Shown: positions 8,154 through 17,500 of the stretch, piece by piece | Numbering within the stretch: the first letter of the stretch is position 1 | How the letters are laid out: the number at the start of each line of letters is the position of its first letter | Assembly (NCBI GenBank): GCA_007741555.1 | Contig: CP036526.1 | Coordinates: 3,410,001-3,474,000 of the forward strand | Length of the DNA stretch: 64,000 nt | Direction: 5' to 3' | From: Stieleria marina | Lineage (GTDB): Bacteria; Planctomycetota; Planctomycetia; Pirellulales; Pirellulaceae | Program-made: the position numbers and the translations under genes | The notes under the pieces: generated by a model | Told to the model about the DNA's origin: nothing | Seen by the model: only the letters and a program-made list of their open reading frames with translations | The model's database searches: none

Positions 8154-9353
8154 TTAGTCTGCCAGATGGTTCAGAGCTTTTTTCAAAGCAGGTTTCAGCT
8201 TGGCGGGCGACGTTTTTTTGAGGTGCAAAGCACGGCAGTCATTGAATCGCAGGAATGACTTCAGTTCCTTGCGCAGCGCATCGAAGAACGCGTCGTTCTT
8301 TTCAATGCCGGGTTCCATCGAAAGGTGGTGAATATCTAACCGGCATGTGTCGCGGTTGGCTTTGCAATCCATGCGGGCGACCAGCCGACCGTCCCAAAGA
8401 ATGGGCAACGAAAAGTAACCGTATTTGCGTTTCGCCGCCGGAACGTAGCATTCGATTAAGTAGTCGAAATCGAATAGCTTCTGCATTCGTTTTCGCTGAA
8501 TCAACAAATTATCGAACGGCGAGAGAATTTTTAGTTTGCTGCGCAGGAGCGGTTTGCTGAGTTGCTCGATCGAATCGGGGAGCGTGTAATACAATTCATC
8601 GGCAACGCGGACCTCGCGGAGTTCACCGCTGGAGCTCATTTGTTTCAGGGCATCCGCGACTATTGGTTTTGTGTTTTTGAGCAGGTAAGCGATTTCCGAA
8701 CACTGGCCCAATCCGTTCGCTTGCAAGTAGCGGGTGATCAAAAAGCGAGCGTATTCATGCGGCGTCGGCACGGTGGTGTCGGTGTGATTGGGGAGCACCC
8801 GTTCGGTCAGGTCGTAGACTTTGTGAAAGTTCACGCGGCGGGGAATCATCAGATCGCCTTGCATGAATAGACTCTCCAGGGCACGCTTTGCAGGTTTGCT
8901 TTGCCAGTCTTTGGTTCTTTTGCCGGTGTGATCAAAGTCCTTGGCCATCAACGGTCCTTCGTCCGTGATCCGCTGGAGCACTTGTTTCATCAACCGCTTG
9001 TCGGGTTGGTAGAAATGTTTCTGCTTGCCCGATTTAAACGCCTGCTTTCTGGGCAGGGAGAATCGGTAGTCGCGCATCGGCAAATAGGCCGCCGCATGCG
9101 ACCAGTACTCATAGACCGATCGGTCGGCCAAGAGTTGATCCAGCTGGTCGGCTTGATAACGCGGATTGCGGTTCCAGAGTGTGTGGTGGTGCGCGCGCTG
9201 GATTACCGAGATCGTGTCGATTTGGATGTAACCAATTTGTTCGATCGCCGATCGCGTCGCATCGACGGAGTTTCCGGTTTGTTTTGACGGAGGAAGCTGC
9301 TGCGACAGTAGGACCAGTTTTCTGGCTTGTTGGATCGAAAGTGAATCTGTCAT
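8154..9353 (-). CDS. YcaQ/AlkZ-family winged-helix DNA glycosylase
   Basis: 399 residues of the HTH_42 (former DUF1006) family, with the conserved N-terminal block IGYIQIDTISVIQRAHHHTLW and later YEYWSHAAAYLP. Residues Gln44-Ile45-Asp46 form the QxD motif that marks the YcaQ branch; the AlkZ branch has QxQ. Characterised members unhook interstrand crosslinks or remove bulky N7-alkyl guanine lesions. Such genes often act as self-resistance next to clusters making DNA-alkylating products; here the nearest biosynthetic cluster is 14 kb away, so a housekeeping repair role is more likely. Confidence 0.85.
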   Translation of the reverse strand: MTDSLSIQQARKLVLLSQQLPPSKQTGNSVDATRSAIEQIGYIQIDTISVIQRAHHHTLWNRNPRYQADQLDQLLADRSVYEYWSHAAAYLPMRDYRFSLPRKQAFKSGKQKHFYQPDKRLMKQVLQRITDEGPLMAKDFDHTGKRTKDWQSKPAKRALESLFMQGDLMIPRRVNFHKVYDLTERVLPNHTDTTVPTPHEYARFLITRYLQANGLGQCSEIAYLLKNTKPIVADALKQMSSSGELREVRVADELYYTLPDSIEQLSKPLLRSKLKILSPFDNLLIQRKRMQKLFDFDYLIECYVPAAKRKYGYFSLPILWDGRLVARMDCKANRDTCRLDIHHLSMEPGIEKNDAFFDALRKELKSFLRFNDCRALHLKKTSPAKLKPALKKALNHLAD

Positions 9354-9568
9354 GAATGCGGCGGTCGATCGATTTTGGCGGACGTCAGTTGATCGGTGAG
9401 GCGTCAGTTGACCTGTGGATGGACCAGCGAGTGGAAGTGCTTCTCGCCCTCATTGCTACACGGCCCCCTTCACGGAACAGTCTGCTCGCGGATGTGCGTG
9501 CGGCGTTATACTCTTGCGTTCCATCGCGAAGGCGATCCATTCGAGCGAATTTGAGCCGGGAGTTCCAG

Positions 9569-10513
9569 ATGACGCGTGTATTGTTGGTTTTGACATTAGG
9601 GTGTTTCGTGTGCTCAGTTGCCTTGGCCGACGAACGCGGCGAGGGTTCCGGCAGTCAGCGCGACTCGGACTCCGGTAAGCAATCGGCGGCGGCCAAAGCG
9701 ACGGTCCAGGAAACGGCGGATCTGGTGTACGCAGAGATTGACGGCCAGCAGTTGAAGCTCGATTTGTACGTGCCCCAGACGCAGCGTCCTTGTCCGTTGC
9801 TGGTTTGGATTCACGGCGGTGGATGGCGTGCTGGATCCCGAAAGCGTGTTCCCGTCCTACCGATGACGGAACAGGGTTTTGCGGTGGCTAGCATCAGTTA
9901 TCGCTTCACCGACAAGGCCGTTTTTCCGGCTCAAATCTACGATTGCAAAGCCGCCATCCGTTGGCTTCGCGGAAATGCCAAGGCGTATGGTTACGATGCC
10001 GATTGGATTGCGGTTTCGGGTGGTTCAGCGGGGGGGCACTTGGCGTTGCTGATGGGAGTGTCCGGCGAAGTAAACGCATTGGAAGGGACGGGGGGCGGAT
10101 TCGCCGATCAGAGTTCCGCGGTCCAAGCCATCGTCGACTACTTTGGTCCAAGCGATTTTGTTTTAAGAGGACGAACGCAGCCAGAGCGAGCTTATACGCA
10201 GGAGTCTGGCAGTTTTGCTTTGTTGGGTGGTGTTCGCGACGGAAAACTGAGCGGCGTGATGGAAAAGTTTGCCAGTCCAACGCACTATGTTTCCGCGGAG
10301 GATCCGCCGTTGTTGATTTTTCACGGAACCGAGGACAAGGTGGTGTTACACGATCAGAGCGAGCGGATCGCGAATGCGTACGCTGCTGCCGGTCTGGATG
10401 CAAAACTTGTATCGGTTAAGAAGGCCGGGCATGGCGGGAAGGTGTTTTTTCGAGAACCGTATCTGGAGATGCTGACGGATTTCTTGCAGCGACACCGGCC
10501 GGCTCCGGAGTAA
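9569..10513 (+). CDS. Secreted alpha/beta hydrolase (BD-FAE / acetyl esterase type)
   Basis: 314 residues from ATG 9569, with GGGAG seven bases upstream and a clear signal peptide ([20 protein letters not shown]); the frame extends upstream but without signal-peptide character. Esterase motifs are all present: oxyanion HGGGW, nucleophile elbow GGSAGG (Ser153), the acid in HGTEDKV and the catalytic His in KAGHGG. This fits the hormone-sensitive-lipase/BD-FAE group, common in planctomycetes for deacetylating or deferuloylating plant and algal polysaccharides. It is probably periplasmic; the substrate is inferred only from family habits. Confidence 0.85.
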   Translation: MTRVLLVLTLGCFVCSVALADERGEGSGSQRDSDSGKQSAAAKATVQETADLVYAEIDGQQLKLDLYVPQTQRPCPLLVWIHGGGWRAGSRKRVPVLPMTEQGFAVASISYRFTDKAVFPAQIYDCKAAIRWLRGNAKAYGYDADWIAVSGGSAGGHLALLMGVSGEVNALEGTGGGFADQSSAVQAIVDYFGPSDFVLRGRTQPERAYTQESGSFALLGGVRDGKLSGVMEKFASPTHYVSAEDPPLLIFHGTEDKVVLHDQSERIANAYAAAGLDAKLVSVKKAGHGGKVFFREPYLEMLTDFLQRHRPAPE

Positions 10514-10652
10514 TGGAAGTTTTCTTTCACGCCTGGTTTTCATGATGCGCAAGCGGTGGGGTGGCTGACCGCTGATAGACTGGCACTATTAAGTCGGCCG
10601 TACTTTGCTCGAGAGGCGAGTCCATGCGTGTCATTTAAAGCAGCCGAACTGC

Positions 10653-10682
10653 TTACCGCGGTCACGACTTTCGGATTACAAT
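10653..10682 (+). promoter_or_regulatory. Candidate sigma70-type promoter of lutABC
   Basis: TTACCG at 10653-10658 and TACAAT at 10677-10682, separated by 18 bases, about 43 bases before the lutA start. The -10 box has five of six consensus bases, while the -35 is weak. Planctomycete promoters are poorly characterised, so this is only a plausible site. Confidence 0.3.
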
Positions 10683-10724
10683 AGCGGTCTCTTTGGTTCT
10701 GCACCCGTACTTTTCTATTCGCGA

Positions 10725-11474
10725 ATGTCTGTTGCCCTATTTGTTCCCTGCTACATCGACCAGTTCTATCCCGATGTGGCCGTCGCGACGCTAGAGTTGC
10801 TCGAAAGCCTGGGCGTCGATGTCGAATTTCCGTCGGGGCAAACTTGCTGTGGGCAGCCGATGGCAAACACGGGGTGCAATGCAGAAACAGCACCGGTTGC
10901 GAGACGATTCGTCGAGATTTTTGCGGACTATGATGCCGTCGTTTGTCCGTCGGGTTCGTGCACAGCAATGGTGCGGCACCATTACGCGGAGTACTTTGCG
11001 GCCGACGACGCCGCGTTTCAGCATGTTTCGACGCGGACGTTTGAGCTGTGCGAATATCTGCACGACGAGTTGAAAGTCGAGCAGATGCACACGAGTTTTC
11101 CGCACAAAGTTTCGCTGCACCAGAGTTGCCACGGTTTGCGTGAGCTGCGTCTGGGGCAGTCAAGTGAATCGCGAGTGGTCCGCGAAAACAAAGTGAAGAA
11201 CGTGGTTTCGCTGGTCAACGACATTCAGTGGATCACGCCGGAACGAAGCGATGAGTGCTGTGGCTTTGGTGGTACGTTTGCGGTTAACGAACCGGAAGTG
11301 TCGACGGAAATGGGACGCGCCCGAATTGCAGATCACATCAATGTCGGCAGCGAAGTGCTAGCGTCGGCGGACATGAGTTGCCTAATGCACTTGCAAGGAT
11401 TGATCCGGCGAGAGAAGTCACCGATCAAGGTCATGCACGTTGCCCAGATCATGATGGGACGTCCCATTCACTAA
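10725..11474 (+). CDS. lutA: LutA-type (Fe-S)-binding lactate oxidation subunit
   Basis: 249 residues from ATG 10725. Two CCG domains are present: TCCGQP in the first half and ECCGFGG in the second, with the partner cysteines in FVPCYIDQF and HQSCHGLREL. That is the LutA/YkgE arrangement, a heterodisulfide-reductase-like electron-transfer subunit. LutABC oxidises L-lactate to pyruvate in the cytoplasm or at the membrane. The frame extends 40 residues upstream without sense. It is the first gene of a tight operon with lutB and lutC. Confidence 0.93.
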   Translation: MSVALFVPCYIDQFYPDVAVATLELLESLGVDVEFPSGQTCCGQPMANTGCNAETAPVARRFVEIFADYDAVVCPSGSCTAMVRHHYAEYFAADDAAFQHVSTRTFELCEYLHDELKVEQMHTSFPHKVSLHQSCHGLRELRLGQSSESRVVRENKVKNVVSLVNDIQWITPERSDECCGFGGTFAVNEPEVSTEMGRARIADHINVGSEVLASADMSCLMHLQGLIRREKSPIKVMHVAQIMMGRPIH

Positions 11475-11569
11475 ATTGCGAGTCGCTTTGGCGTGACGAG
11501 AGTTTCGCTTGACCGCTTCACTATTCTTGCCACAGACATCCTTTTCACGACGAATCATTCCCAACTGTA

Positions 11570-12955
11570 ATGTCCATTCCATTACCCATTGTCGATCACC
11601 CCACGGCGGCACGCAAATTTGTGACCGACGATCAACGGTCTCCGTGGCATGATCAAGCGCTTTGGTTTGTTCGCAGTAAACGAGACAAACAGGCCGACAC
11701 GTTGCCCGAGTGGGAGTATCTGCGTTCGATGGCATCGGCTATCAAAACGCATACGATCGCAAATCTGGGCAACTACCTGCAGGAGTTCGAGAAAAACGCA
11801 ACGGCGCAGGGCGCGGTGGTTCACTGGGCAGCCGACGCAGCTGAGCATAATCGTATCGTGCTGCAAATATTGAAGGAGCATCAAACGCTACGGATCGTCA
11901 AAAGTAAGTCGATGCTGACCGAAGAGTGCGGGCTGAACCATTTCTTGGAGGACAGCGGTATCGAAGTTGTCGACACCGATTTGGGAGAGCGAATTGTTCA
12001 GCTTCGTGGCGAAACACCTAGCCACATTGTGTTGCCCGCGATCCACATCAAAAAGGAAGAAGTCGGCGAGACGTTTCACGAGCATTTAGGGACGGACAAA
12101 GGAGCTTCGGATCCCAAGTATTTGACCGAAGCGGCTCGTGGGCATTTGCGAGGAAAGTTTTTGTCGGGTGAAGTCGGCGTCACGGGAGTGAACTTTGCCA
12201 TCGCCGAAACCGGGGGGTTGGTCGTTTGCACCAATGAAGGAAACGCTGACTTGGGTGTTTCATTGCCGCGAGTACACATCGCTTGCATGGGCATCGAAAA
12301 ATTGGTGCCTCGGTTTCGCGATCTGGCTGTCTTTACGCGGCTGTTGGCGCGATCGGCAACCGGCCAGCCGATCACTTCTTATACGTCGCATTTCCATGGG
12401 CCTCGCGATCCTGAAAGTGAATTACACATTGTTTTGGTCGACAATGGACGCACTCGTTTGCGAGATTCACCGGAGTTTCGGCATGCCCTGCACTGCATTC
12501 GCTGCGGTGCTTGTATGAATACTTGCCCTGTGTACCGCCGCAGTGGTGGTCACAGTTATGGGGCGACCGTACCAGGTCCGATTGGTTCGGTGCTGTCACC
12601 GACTCGTGACCCGAAGAGTTACAAGAGTCTCCCGTACGCGTGCAGTCTGTGTGGTTCTTGCACGGACGTGTGCCCCGTTAAGATTCCGCTTCATCATCAG
12701 TTGTTGGCTTGGCGAAAGGAATTAGTCGGCAAGGGGCTGTTGCCTTGGAGCAAGACGTTCAGCATGAAGGCGGCGTCGTTCATGTTTCAGCGTCCGCGGT
12801 TATTCACGTTCGTGGGCAAAGTGGGACGCACTAGTTTGCGATTGCTGCCACATTGGTTGACGCACAATCCGATGAACACTTGGGCAAAAACGCGAGAATT
12901 GCCGGAGCCGCCCAAAGAGACATTCACTCAGTGGCACAAACGAAATCGAACTTAG
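11570..12955 (+). CDS. lutB: LutB-type iron-sulfur lactate oxidation protein
   Basis: 461 residues, normal for LutB. It contains an N-terminal LUD domain with the typical block ETGGLVVCTNEGNADL and two 4Fe-4S motifs, CIRCGACMNTCP and CSLCGSCTDVCP, then a helical C-terminal region. It lies 95 bases after lutA and ten bases before lutC. The N-terminus (RKFVTDDQRSPWHDQALWF) matches the conserved lutB start, supporting the ATG at 11570. Confidence 0.95.
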   Translation: MSIPLPIVDHPTAARKFVTDDQRSPWHDQALWFVRSKRDKQADTLPEWEYLRSMASAIKTHTIANLGNYLQEFEKNATAQGAVVHWAADAAEHNRIVLQILKEHQTLRIVKSKSMLTEECGLNHFLEDSGIEVVDTDLGERIVQLRGETPSHIVLPAIHIKKEEVGETFHEHLGTDKGASDPKYLTEAARGHLRGKFLSGEVGVTGVNFAIAETGGLVVCTNEGNADLGVSLPRVHIACMGIEKLVPRFRDLAVFTRLLARSATGQPITSYTSHFHGPRDPESELHIVLVDNGRTRLRDSPEFRHALHCIRCGACMNTCPVYRRSGGHSYGATVPGPIGSVLSPTRDPKSYKSLPYACSLCGSCTDVCPVKIPLHHQLLAWRKELVGKGLLPWSKTFSMKAASFMFQRPRLFTFVGKVGRTSLRLLPHWLTHNPMNTWAKTRELPEPPKETFTQWHKRNRT

Positions 12956-12965
12956 CCAATAAACT

Positions 12966-13571
12966 ATGAAACCAAGTACCTCCAGTCGTCGTGGTGTTCT
13001 GGATCGATTGAATAGCCAGTCGGTGGACGTTCCCCCGTTGCCGGATCCCGATGCGTCCAAGCTGATTCAGTTTGATGATCCCTTCGAGCGTTTTAAAGAA
13101 TCGCTCGCGTTGGTAGGGGGAGAAGTCCATGAGATCGAACATCCCTCGCAGGCGACCTCGATACTGAATCGGATCGAAGCGTTCTCGAGTGCCCAGCGAG
13201 TGGCATCGGTTTTGCCCGCTGCGGTCAAATCCACAGTGGATTTGGCGATGGTTGATGATCCGCATTCGCTAGCCAGTTTGGACTGGATGGTCGCAAGCGG
13301 CGAATTTATGATCGCAGAAAACGGAGCGATATGGGTCGATGGATCCACGTTGCCGCATCGCGTTTTGATCTTCATCGCTCAGTTCTTGGCCATCGTTGTG
13401 CCACGCGATGCAATCGTCCACAACATGCACGAAGCCTACGACCGAATCGGTGCACCCAAGCCCGGCTTTGGTGTCTTCGTCTCGGGACCTAGTAAGACCG
13501 CCGACATCGAACAGTCGCTTGTTCTGGGGGCACACGGATGCCGCAAGCTACAAGTTTTTGTGACTTCGTAG
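12966..13571 (+). CDS. lutC: LutC-type LUD domain protein
   Basis: 201 residues, the usual size of LutC/YkgG. Its single LUD domain carries LASLDWMVASGEFMIAENGA and the closing motif GVFVSGPSKTADIEQSLVLG seen in this family. Third gene of lutABC, completing the three-subunit lactate oxidation complex. No dedicated lactate permease or GntR-type LutR regulator is visible in the window. A weak hairpin (CGCATT..AATGCG, 13574-13591) follows the stop but lacks a T tract. Confidence 0.93.
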   Translation: MKPSTSSRRGVLDRLNSQSVDVPPLPDPDASKLIQFDDPFERFKESLALVGGEVHEIEHPSQATSILNRIEAFSSAQRVASVLPAAVKSTVDLAMVDDPHSLASLDWMVASGEFMIAENGAIWVDGSTLPHRVLIFIAQFLAIVVPRDAIVHNMHEAYDRIGAPKPGFGVFVSGPSKTADIEQSLVLGAHGCRKLQVFVTS

Positions 13572-13672
13572 GACGCATTAGAAACAATGCGCGAATAGCA
13601 TTGATGGTGATCGTCTGCGTATGTCACTCGCAGCCCATGAAGCGGATGCCTAGCAGATCGAATTAACGGCTG

Positions 13673-14416
13673 CTATTTGATGGCGATTGCTTGCTGGAGC
13701 GGTTGCAGCACGTTGGATACTAGGTACTCATCGATCAGATCACGGCAGAGGCCACTGAGCCGCTTGAATTCATCGACGTAGGATTCGTTGGGCCCCAAGC
13801 TGTCGTATCGTCGGACGGTCATGTAGACGCTGATTTGTTCTTCGCCGAACTCGCCTGACCGAACGTGGTAGGCCGTCGTGCGTGATTCAAATGAAACGCG
13901 ACATTGTGTGCGACATTCTTCATCCAGTGCAAACTGGATTGCGGGTTCGACGGAGAGTAGTTTTCCGTAGGGGACGTTTTGGAAGCGTTCCAAACCGGGC
14001 GCGATGCCGATTGCTTCGGCCAAGATTTCGTTGTGGTTGCCGCGATAGTTGTAGTCGAAGCCAACCATCATGCTCAGTGCTTCGCAGTCCAGCGGGTGGG
14101 CGTAGAGTTCAAACGGGACCAGTTCCAGAACTTGGACGTGTTGCTTGACGGCATCGTCAAAAGTCGTTGGATTAACGCTGCCGCTGTTGATGCGTTTGGG
14201 TTCGACCGAGACCCATTTGTACGCGCCGGATCGCTTTTCTTCTTCCAGTACAAATTCGCTTTTGTCGCGTGAATAGAAGTTTTCGATTTCAGGATAACGA
14301 CGACGGACTTGATCGAAAAAGTGCAGGATCGATTCGCGCCCCTGGGGAAGATCCATTTCGGTGGTGAGATTCATGTTGACGTAAAAATCGTCGCTCAAGG
14401 CGCCGTATTCGCTCAT
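13673..14416 (-). CDS. Conserved hypothetical protein (TIGR04255-like possibility)
   Basis: 247 residues from ATG 14416, acidic, with no signal peptide or membrane segment. It is made of alternating strand-like and helical stretches, with LVPFELYAHPLDCEALSMMVGFDYNYRGNHNEI in the middle as its most distinctive region. I do not recognise a catalytic motif. It is convergent with lutC and divergent from the sulfatase gene. Coding is supported by length, a plausible ATG and the absence of a better frame on the other strand; the function is unknown. Confidence 0.7.
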   Translation of the reverse strand: MSEYGALSDDFYVNMNLTTEMDLPQGRESILHFFDQVRRRYPEIENFYSRDKSEFVLEEEKRSGAYKWVSVEPKRINSGSVNPTTFDDAVKQHVQVLELVPFELYAHPLDCEALSMMVGFDYNYRGNHNEILAEAIGIAPGLERFQNVPYGKLLSVEPAIQFALDEECRTQCRVSFESRTTAYHVRSGEFGEEQISVYMTVRRYDSLGPNESYVDEFKRLSGLCRDLIDEYLVSNVLQPLQQAIAIK

Positions 14417-15007
14417 TCAAAATCTCCGTTTGTCGATTGAAAAGTGTGAGTTCCAGGCGCCTTCAGAAAAGTCCTTCGCCCGCCGCTCCGGTCACGATTA
14501 TAGGCTGCGACCGCTTGGAATTGAACGGGCGTAAACCAAAGATCGAACACTGTTTTGACGGCCTTTTGCAGAATTTGCCAATCCAAAGTGGTCCAACGAA
14601 GGCGAGTATCCGGTGGCAATTGCTCACGAAAGCAGGGCCCAGTTCCTGTGATCTGGCGGCGGGCCCTAGTTTACAGGTCTTCAAACTTCAAGTGATCAAA
14701 CCCCAGCGAGCATTCTAGAGAGAGTGCACGGGGAGCGGGGGCGAGACCCTGAGCCGTCGGAATTGTCGCGTTCTGGTACCAGCGGGATCTCGCCAAGAAA
14801 GTAGTAGCACTAGTTTGCACCGAGTTGAAGAAAGAGCGATTGGTGTGTGCGATGTGCCTGTCCGAATTTTGCCTATATCCGCTACTTGAAGATCCGGTGC
14901 ATGATGACTGCGCCGCCAATTCGGCCCCGACGCAGCAAGCCGAACGAAATGCAGATAAGATAGTTTTCCGATTCCATTCTCGAGCACCTCACCTGGAGCC
15001 ACCAATA
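14417..15007. other. Intergenic region between divergent genes, no gene recognised
   Basis: 591 bases between the hypothetical gene (leftward) and the sulfatase (rightward). Short frames occur on both strands, but none has a recognisable product or a convincing ribosome site. A GGGCCC pair flanks the stretch around 14636-14670. The GGAG at 14995-14998 is the sulfatase ribosome site. The rest presumably holds the two divergent promoters, which I could not place. Confidence 0.6.
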
Positions 15008-16558
15008 ATGCCACTTCGTTCTGTTGCGTTCACTGCGACATTTCTTCTTGGACTCTTAGCGTCAAATCTTGTTGCCGCCGATTTGCCTGCGACCGCAAAA
15101 CGCGAAGGCGTGAAGCCACGCAACATTGTGTTCATTTTGACCGATGATCACCGTTATGACGCGATGGGATTCATGGGGCATCCGTTTCTTGAAACTCCGC
15201 ATCTGGATTCGTTGGCCAGCAATGGCGTGCATTTGAAGAATGCGTTCGTGACGACTTCGCTTTGCTCGCCCAGTCGCGCTTCGATTTTGACCGGACTGTA
15301 CACGCACCGACATCGCGTCATCGACAACAACCGTCTGGTACCCGAGGGCACGATCTTTTTTCCGCAGTACTTGCAGCAGAACGGATACACGACCGCTTAC
15401 TTTGGGAAATGGCACATGGGTGGCCACCATGACGATCCGCGGCCGGGATTCGATCATTGGATGAGCTTCAAGGGGCAAGGCAACTATCTGTCACCAGGTC
15501 CTAAGTACACGATGAACTTGAATGGCAAACGCATTCCACAGAAAGGCTACATCACCGATGAGCTGACCGATCACGCGGTGGAGTGGATGCAAGATCAGAA
15601 GGAATCCGACAAACCGTTCTTTATGTATTTGTCACACAAAGCAGTGCACTCGAACTTTACGCCGGCGGAGCGACATCTCAATCGATACGAAGAAAAGGAC
15701 TTGAGCTTTTTGCCTCGCGGTGAACACGAACTGGCCGAAGCTGATTCCCCGCGCTGGGTGCGTGATCAGCGAAATAGCTGGCACGGAATCGATTTCAGCT
15801 ACCACAGCGACAAAGGCTTGGACTACTTGTATCGCCGCTACTGCGAATCGCTCTTGGCCGTTGATGACAGTGTCGGACGTGTGCTTGATCAACTGAAAAA
15901 GATGGGACTGCACGACGACACGTTGGTCGTTTACATGGGCGACAATGGTTTTATGTGGGGCGAACATGGCTTGATCGACAAGCGTGTTTCGTACGAAGAA
16001 TCGATTCGTGTCCCGATGATGATGCAGTGCCCGAGTTTGTTTCAGGGCGGCACCGTGGTTGAGAAAGTTATCGGTAATATCGACATTGGTCCCACGATTC
16101 TGCATGCCGCTGGAATGACAACGCCAGATTACATGGACGGGAAAAGCTTTTTGGAACTGCCGAACAATCCGGACATGTCATGGCGTGAGTATTTTCTGTA
16201 CGTGTACTACTGGGAAAAGAATTTTCCGCAGTCACCGACGCAGTTTGCATTGCGAGGTGATCGATTCAAGTACATCACTTACTACGGCTTGTGGGATGTT
16301 GATGAACTGTATGACATTACCACCGACCCTGGCGAAACCAAGAACTTGATCAATGACCCTGACTACAAGTCGGTCGCCAAGGATTTGGAGAATAAGCTGT
16401 ACGCGATGCTGGGCGAAAAGGGGGGGATGGACATTCCCATGAACCAGCCCAAAGGCAATTCGCAGAATAAGCGGTGGGACGATAAGAAAGGCGACGAAGG
16501 GGCTGATTTCCCCAAGGCGCTGGTGGTCGACGAACCGATCAACCGCCGAGCCAAGTAG
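15008..16558 (+). CDS. Secreted formylglycine-dependent sulfatase
   Basis: 516 residues from ATG 15008, with GGAG about ten bases upstream and a signal peptide (MPLRSVAFTATFLLGLLASNLVAA). The formylglycine signature is Cys86-Ser-Pro-Ser-Arg in TTSLCSPSRASILTGLYTH. Calcium ligands are in ILTDDHRYD and MGDNGFMWGEHG, and GKWHMGGH contributes active-site Lys and His. The layout matches type I sulfatases of the GlcNAc-6-sulfatase, choline-sulfatase or heparan-sulfatase-like groups expanded in marine planctomycetes for sulfated polysaccharide use. An in-frame upstream extension lacks signal character. The anaerobic or aerobic maturase is not in the window. Confidence 0.92.
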   Translation: MPLRSVAFTATFLLGLLASNLVAADLPATAKREGVKPRNIVFILTDDHRYDAMGFMGHPFLETPHLDSLASNGVHLKNAFVTTSLCSPSRASILTGLYTHRHRVIDNNRLVPEGTIFFPQYLQQNGYTTAYFGKWHMGGHHDDPRPGFDHWMSFKGQGNYLSPGPKYTMNLNGKRIPQKGYITDELTDHAVEWMQDQKESDKPFFMYLSHKAVHSNFTPAERHLNRYEEKDLSFLPRGEHELAEADSPRWVRDQRNSWHGIDFSYHSDKGLDYLYRRYCESLLAVDDSVGRVLDQLKKMGLHDDTLVVYMGDNGFMWGEHGLIDKRVSYEESIRVPMMMQCPSLFQGGTVVEKVIGNIDIGPTILHAAGMTTPDYMDGKSFLELPNNPDMSWREYFLYVYYWEKNFPQSPTQFALRGDRFKYITYYGLWDVDELYDITTDPGETKNLINDPDYKSVAKDLENKLYAMLGEKGGMDIPMNQPKGNSQNKRWDDKKGDEGADFPKALVVDEPINRRAK

Positions 16559-16724
16559 GACATCGTCGACGCGGTGCTTTGCGGCGCGGCAGGCAGCCTG
16601 ACCAACCGGTAACCTGACAGTCGGTTAAGTTTGACCGGCGGCATGGGCACCAAGTTCGATGTGCAGATTGCGTTGATGCAGCGGTTGTCACAGGACCGCT
16701 CGCACGCAAACGCCTGCGTGGAAC

Positions 16725-17489
16725 TTATTGAACTGAAAAGTCAGCGAAGTCGATGTGCTGATCTGACTTGGGTGCCCACTGTGGGCCTTTGCCGCCGAAG
16801 AACGTGCTGAAATAGAAACGATCGACAAGGGCTTGCGACCCGCTGCGAAGTCGGAGCCCTTTGCGATCGAGCACTTTTTTTCCATCGATCCAAATCTGGA
16901 TTCGCCCGTTGCTTTTGCCAGGATCGTTGGCGGTCACAACTTGGGTGAGCTGGAACCACTTTTCCGGCGTGATGCGAAACGATAAAGGGATATCGTCTCC
17001 TTGCCGTTCAGCTTGATCCATGTGGTAGAGGTACAAAACCAGTTCGCCCCGATCACGCCACATGTATCGCGCCGACCAGCCGTCTCCGTTGGGTCTCTCC
17101 AAACCGGTTGTCGCAGTGCCTCCGGCTAGTCCTGGAAGTTTGCCGCCTTTCGTAAACTGAAAATTCTCGGAGAAACGGATGCGATAGCTGGAGCGATATT
17201 CTTTTTTGGGTGGTAGGTCGACCAAGAAGCTCGCTCCGCTTTCTGTCGGGCCCCATTTTCCCGCGGGATAGCGAACGCGAACGGTGCGCGACGACGAAGC
17301 AGAACCAGGAGTCAGCGAAAGGATCGACATTCGATCCGTGCCCTTGGCCCAGAGCACGCCGGGAACTTTCTTCAGTTCCCGTTTGTCAACAACGCCGCTG
17401 GAGATCTCTGGCGTGGGAAACGTCCAGCCGCAACTTATCGCCACCGTCAGTGCCATTGCGATACAGCTTGTGCATTGGCTTTGACGCAT
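16725..17489 (-). CDS. PL14-like polysaccharide lyase, exported
   Basis: 254 residues from ATG 17489; the same frame continues to 18038 but there overlaps the synthase gene and has no protein-like character. The N-terminus (MRQSQCTSCIAMALTVAISC) is a signal, possibly with a lipid-modified Cys. The body is a beta-sandwich of the polysaccharide lyase 14 / alginate-lyase-like type, with GKLPGLAGG, ARYMWRDRGELVLYLYHMDQ and the strand IQIWIDGKKVLD. Such enzymes cleave uronate polymers by beta-elimination. It lies 11 bases after an Alg8-like synthase gene, so it likely trims or edits the polymer made by that synthase, as AlgL does for alginate (inference). Confidence 0.75.
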   Translation of the reverse strand: MRQSQCTSCIAMALTVAISCGWTFPTPEISSGVVDKRELKKVPGVLWAKGTDRMSILSLTPGSASSSRTVRVRYPAGKWGPTESGASFLVDLPPKKEYRSSYRIRFSENFQFTKGGKLPGLAGGTATTGLERPNGDGWSARYMWRDRGELVLYLYHMDQAERQGDDIPLSFRITPEKWFQLTQVVTANDPGKSNGRIQIWIDGKKVLDRKGLRLRSGSQALVDRFYFSTFFGGKGPQWAPKSDQHIDFADFSVQ

Positions 17490-17500
17490 TTCACTGCGAA

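Noticed and set aside
8154-9353. YcaQ-type glycosylase as self-resistance for the PKS-NRPS product
   Set aside because: Fourteen kilobases and several unrelated operons separate them, and the predicted lipid product carries no obvious alkylating group.
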